Shown: piece by piece, positions 59,901 through 64,000 of the stretch
How positions within the stretch are numbered: the stretch's first letter is position 1
How the letters are laid out: each line of letters begins with the position of its first letter
Assembly: GCA_947561715.1 (NCBI GenBank)
Contig: OX387201.1
Coordinates: 11,360,001-11,424,000 of the forward strand
Origin: Ascidia mentula
Taxonomy: Eukaryota; Chordata; Ascidiacea; Phlebobranchia; Ascidiidae
Length of the DNA stretch: 64,000 nt
Reading direction: 5' to 3'
Notes under the pieces: generated by a model
Seen by the model: only the letters and a program-made list of their open reading frames with translations
The model's database searches: none
What the model was told of the DNA's origin: nothing
Made by a program: the position numbers and the translations under genes

Positions 59901-62889
59901 GTCACCCACTTGTTTAAGGCAATCACGCGTTGATTTCCGTATTTCACGTGCCGGGCCACACAATCGTTTGAGAAATACATATTCACCCTGTATAAATAAA
60001 CTGTTAGGTTGCGAAAAACTATACATGCATACGCATGGCTCAATGTTAATATACCTTCAACAATGCTAGGTTAACATCTTCATTGAAACCATTTTGATCT
60101 GCTAATGTGATTATGCTTCCAATTCCAGAAACATGTGGACTAATTTCCCGACATGAGTCACTTGCAAATGGCCTGCTTTATAGTTAAAAAGTTGTTAGGC
60201 CTTATATTCTATGTGAGTTAAAATCCAAATTACCGGTTTGAAACTGTGAGAAATTTTAAATCATTGTCGGTCAAAAAGAGCTTATTTGGTCCGCGTAATA
60301 AAACTTGCCATTCTTTTTTCTTTCTGGATAAATGCATCAAGGTACGTAAATCAATTTGGTATCTTAATTTTTGTCCATGGTGTCTTACCGTAAAAACAAA
60401 TATGCACCATATATCATCATATACAAGCCGGTTCCACAGAACAAAACAACAACGAAGTCTTGCGTTTGAAATCCGTTTGAAGTGACGTGACACAGAAAAG
60501 ACATAGTATCACAAGTGTCTGTCGCCGGCTTACCATTTAGCGACCACTTAATCTCATTGATAGGTCTTACCTATGTAAGACATAATCGGTTAAAATTCTT
60601 AAGTTTATAAGTTTCTGATGGCATTTCAAATAGCACCTAATAAAATTGCAAACATGGCCAAAAATAAGTCAATTAAAAAAGGGTTTAATGTTTATATTTT
60701 ATTTTTTTTAATCAGCGCAATATGGTTTCGGCCAAGTTCGGAAAGGTTTTTTTTCATTTTTTTAAAGAGTTTAAAGCACAATAAAACCTACGAGGAAAAA
60801 AGCCAGTGGTTTACATGCAATCAATTCAATCTGCCTTCATTGGTTTTCTTACTTTACGGACTGAGTGTAGTTAACTTACAAATACCAGAAAAATTGCATA
60901 TTATGAAGTGAAAATTTTGAAGGGTTTTGAAACCATTTTAAACTATATTAACTTCTCAAGTATTCCAACAAAAATAAAATGACTGACAAATTTTCATTTA
61001 TTTTACTTACTTCAAAAAATGTTGTGTCGCTCCAAGTTGCGTTGATTATTAAAACCGGTGTCATTGATAGCCCTATAATTAAGGAAGAATTAGAACAACT
61101 AAAGGACAACATCAACAACATATTGACCGGGTATTTTTTAAACCGAGCTAAATTATAGGCCTCCACATACCACTATTTTCAATTACGTCCCAAACTGTGA
61201 AGTTCATGGTTCTTTCTTGTGAATCTGTGTAGCAAATATTTCCAGTATGTCCATTAGTAATGTGTAGTTGTGATGCTCTTTCTATGAGAAATCTGCAAAA
61301 GAATGTGGTTTGTTGCAGCAACTACGGTGAAATACCACATTTACAATTTTTAGTCTCGTACATGTTTATTAAAATGGTAGGTTATAACTTTTGGACTAAC
61401 CTTCCATTTGTTAGTTTCTCATTCCCATGTATGCGCTTGGTCTCATAAAATGCGCTCATAGCTAAAAGTAGCGAATCCATAAAATAGAAGGTGTCATACT
61501 TAAATACATCGTTTGCTTCCAGAATCAAAGATTGATGCGGCAGTGATGGCGATATTGTGAGAACATTTTCGTAAATAATGGAATGTGCGACATCGTTATT
61601 CATTGTGTAAACTTCATTCTGTGTGGACCGTTTTGTAATAGTTACTGGAACTTTCATATTTTCCGCGAAGTTTTGGGAAAATCTTTGATTGCCATCTTGA
61701 TAATCTTGACTAGTTTTGACTTTTCTCGTAAAGTTAGCTTCTATAATCAAGTTTGTGAAACTTAATGAGGAATCCATAGTTTTGGAAACACTTCGTCTAG
61801 ATTTGAGTACAGTGTTGGTATTTTGTTTAGCATTTAATATGTGTTCTTGTTGAGTTCCTTTCCAGTCAACTACAACAAATGCCCTCGTACGCGCATGTTC
61901 TTCATCGACTTCATATGCACTGATAAGTAAGGCGTCCAGAAAACTTGTTTTGGTTTCCTCTCTCGTTTCTTGTGGGACGCAAATGAGAACCGCTAAAACG
62001 CAATATTTACAACAATGGAGAATAATTATAAAGAAATAGCAGTTATAATCACAACGTTACCTGAGGCTTGTGCACGACGAAGTTCGCGCCACGTTTGTTC
62101 AAAATACTTTGTGTTTGAGTGCACTGTAATATTTTGTCTTGGAAACCTTTTGTAATATTGTACATCAAAGTGGTTTGAGGACATTATCTGTTTCTCTATT
62201 TCGTCACATACAAAGCTCCACTCGTCCGGCCAAGCGGTCGTTAAAATAGCAATTTTTCTCCATTTCAGGTGATGTAAAGTACTAGTAACTGATCTCCCAA
62301 TAGTTTCAGCAGAAGGCAACAAGCTTAGCATCAAAGAAGTGTTTGCAGAATACTGTTGAAAAACACAAGCCCAAGAGAATGTTGGAATATTTAATTCAGT
62401 AACCAAAGCATCAACAGCGTCACATAAAAGCTTTCTGCGTCGGAAGTTTGCGGACTGTCGAGCTTCAGTAAAAAACCCAAATATTATTGCATCACAAACA
62501 TCTTTGTTTTCGTACAGTAAACTGATAATGGTTTTTAAAGAAGCCCCAGGGCTAAAAGGTATTTGACGAAAGGTAAACGTCGTCGCTGATTGATTTGAAT
62601 ATTCTTTAAATTTCTGTTTAACAGCTTGAAACATTTTTGGCAGGTCTTGTGGCCCATCTATAATCCAATTTGAAGACTCGTGAGCAATTTCATCTGCTTG
62701 CAAATAAGAATCAACTTTTAAATCTTGGCCATTGTCTTGTTGGGAAATGGAAAGGTCCACCAAAAGACCAATGACGATGTTCCTTGAGCTTGCAAAAGGT
62801 AGTTTTAAATAAATTAATAAGAACACCAGAGCAATGTACATCTGACGAGAATCCATGAAGATTGGATCAGAACACCTTTTCTTTTCCAA
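56971..62889 (-). CDS. Receptor-type guanylyl cyclase (natriuretic peptide receptor class)
   Basis: A single-pass plasma-membrane receptor that makes cGMP from GTP on ligand binding. Exons (minus): 62061-62889, 61401-61992, 61171-61292, 61011-61072, 60389-60570, 60234-60323, 60055-60175, 59910-59987, 59431-59607, 59094-59259, 58940-59037, 58791-58882, 58629-58721, 58172-58351, 57986-58109, 57768-57884, 57541-57667, 57382-57480, 57228-57322, 56971-57159. All phases agree; about 1210 aa. Parts: signal peptide ([19 protein letters not shown]), ANF-receptor-type ligand domain, membrane helix [20 protein letters not shown], kinase-homology domain ([36 protein letters not shown]) and a dimerisation helix ([18 protein letters not shown]). 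The cyclase has [18 protein letters not shown] and [24 protein letters not shown] lacks the catalytic Asp, as in all such pseudokinases. Met at 62856 ([10 protein letters not shown]) is an alternative start. The ligand is unknown. Confidence 0.93.
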
Positions 62890-64000
62890 AATGCGTGCTT
62901 CTAATGTGCCATTGCAGTTTCACAATCACTTCACGCTTTCACTTTAAACTTCCTACCTTGATTTATCGCTGTACAAAAGTATCCTATTTATTTCACAATA
63001 ATTGCGATGCATGTGCACCATACATTCATACCAGCTGGACCTGTAATGATTTGCGTGCGGCGGCAGCGAGGAATTCATTTGTAATAACAGGACGGCTTTA
63101 CAAAAATGGAGTGGGTAAAAGAGATAAGCGGATTAAATACAATCCTTTTCGACTGCATTATGTTAAAAGCACCATTTTTACAGAGATAAATTTTGGGATT
63201 AAGTTGGTGGCATTTAAGTCAAAAAACATCAAACTAAAAAATTATATCTTATTAGCAATGCATAACCTATTTATGTACGGTAAAATATATGTATTTTAAA
63301 TGGAACAATAGACATTATACTTTTTTGCATAAAAAAAATAATGTATAGCGTTTTGTTGCGTTGATGGGTCCAATAACACATTTCAACGGTAACTCAGAGT
63401 GGTGTAACATTACAGTGTGACCCCTTTAAAGAATCAAACTAAAACGTTTTTGACAATAGCAAAGGGTTCAAGAAGCAAAACTTGTATTCTGTGTAAGGAA
63501 TTTATCGTATTATTCTCGATCACGAGTTTACCGTGTTCTACAACACAAAGTTTACTACAAACTTAATTTTTGGCCCTTCGTTGTTTGTGGTTTTCCGCAA
63601 GTGATCTCTTTTAGTAAACAACTATTACTCTACACCTTTCCCACATCTGAACTGTACCTCGAAAACTTCTCTTTGGACAAAACTTCTTCAGGCCCCATAG
63701 GTTATATGCTTGACCATCACTCAAAAATGTATTTGAAACATAGTGCTTATAAAAGGTTGTTGCGTCAAAAAGATGTTTATGATGAATATTGTAAAACTAG
63801 CGAACCTCACGGCCCCGCGGGTGTTACGACCCACAAGTTGAAAACCGCTGACTGATCTACACTTGGTTCAACATAAAACTAAACTAACTAATTTAATTCA
63901 TTTTATATATAGTTTTGCGAGGTTCTTTCGTCATTTGTTCTGGTAACAATTATGAAATTTTAAGTATCATTTAATTTTCACATCAAAAGTTTTGGACATA
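62890..64000. other. Upstream flank of the guanylyl cyclase
   Basis: No gene recognised. A plus-strand open frame at 62862-63299 begins antisense to the cyclase's first exon and is not convincing. One at 63601-63855 runs into GTTACGACCCACAAGTTGAA and AACCGCTGA, wording like the end of a hAT-type element, but only one end is visible. The cyclase promoter must lie here. Confidence 0.5.

Noticed and set aside
60534..60570. A separate 37-nt cyclase exon followed by a 15-nt intron
   Set aside because: The would-be intron is too short to splice, and reading through keeps the frame and gives a sensible juxtamembrane sequence ([13 protein letters not shown]), so I treat 60389-60570 as one exon.
60618..60911. 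97-codon plus-strand open frame with a hydrophobic stretch
   Set aside because: It lies inside a cyclase intron, the residues are those of AT-rich sequence, and no start context or homologous family is evident.
63601..63855. 84-codon plus-strand open frame as a gene
   Set aside because: Its end has hAT-like terminal wording and it has no conserved motif; more likely a mobile-element edge.

Overview
The window is eukaryotic nuclear DNA, AT-rich, with small introns (mostly 50-400 bp), and it most likely comes from an ascidian tunicate. The strongest clue is the voltage-gated proton channel at 18.3-20.8 kb. Its N-terminal motif NPNYASVRCTQP and its S1-S4 wording resemble, from memory, the Ciona Hv1/VSOP protein without being identical. 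Gene spacing of roughly 10 kb, and introns packed with short inverted-repeat elements, also fit a compact tunicate genome. Exon boundaries were set by hand from GT/GC-AG signals, reading phase and family conservation, so single-junction errors are possible.

Layout. 0.26-2.26 kb: a tandem satellite with an exact 177-bp period. 2.8-5.5 kb (+): COPS5/CSN5, the COP9-signalosome deneddylase. 5.5-15.4 kb: no intact gene; old dispersed repeats, a fold-back element, a broken Ty3/gypsy-type retrotransposon and a hAT-like insertion inside it. 15.4-18.2 kb (+): HM13, signal peptide peptidase. 18.3-20.8 kb (-): HVCN1, the proton channel, tail-to-tail with HM13 at 99 bp. 20.8-27.0 kb: two inverted-repeat elements and empty sequence. 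27.1-32.9 kb (+): a secreted matrix metalloproteinase with two ShK modules, a hemopexin-like C-terminal half and a probable GPI-anchor signal. 33-36 kb: more fold-back repeats. 36.0-49.6 kb (-): NUP153, the nuclear-basket nucleoporin, in 22 exons whose phases all agree. 50.3-53.5 kb: a fold-back element with a solo LTR nested in it. 53.5-57.0 kb: nothing recognisable. 57.0-62.9 kb (-): a complete receptor-type guanylyl cyclase (natriuretic-peptide-receptor class) in 20 exons. 62.9-64.0 kb: its upstream flank.

The six genes are not functionally linked; they are ordinary animal single genes in mixed orientation. The notable features are structural. Three of the six genes carry a decayed copy of one of their own exons inside an intron. 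Two introns use GC-AG splice sites. HM13 and HVCN1 converge with poly(A) signals about 20 bp apart. Inverted-repeat mobile elements recur throughout. I saw no operon, CRISPR array, tRNA or rRNA gene, and no clear candidate for an undescribed multi-gene system.
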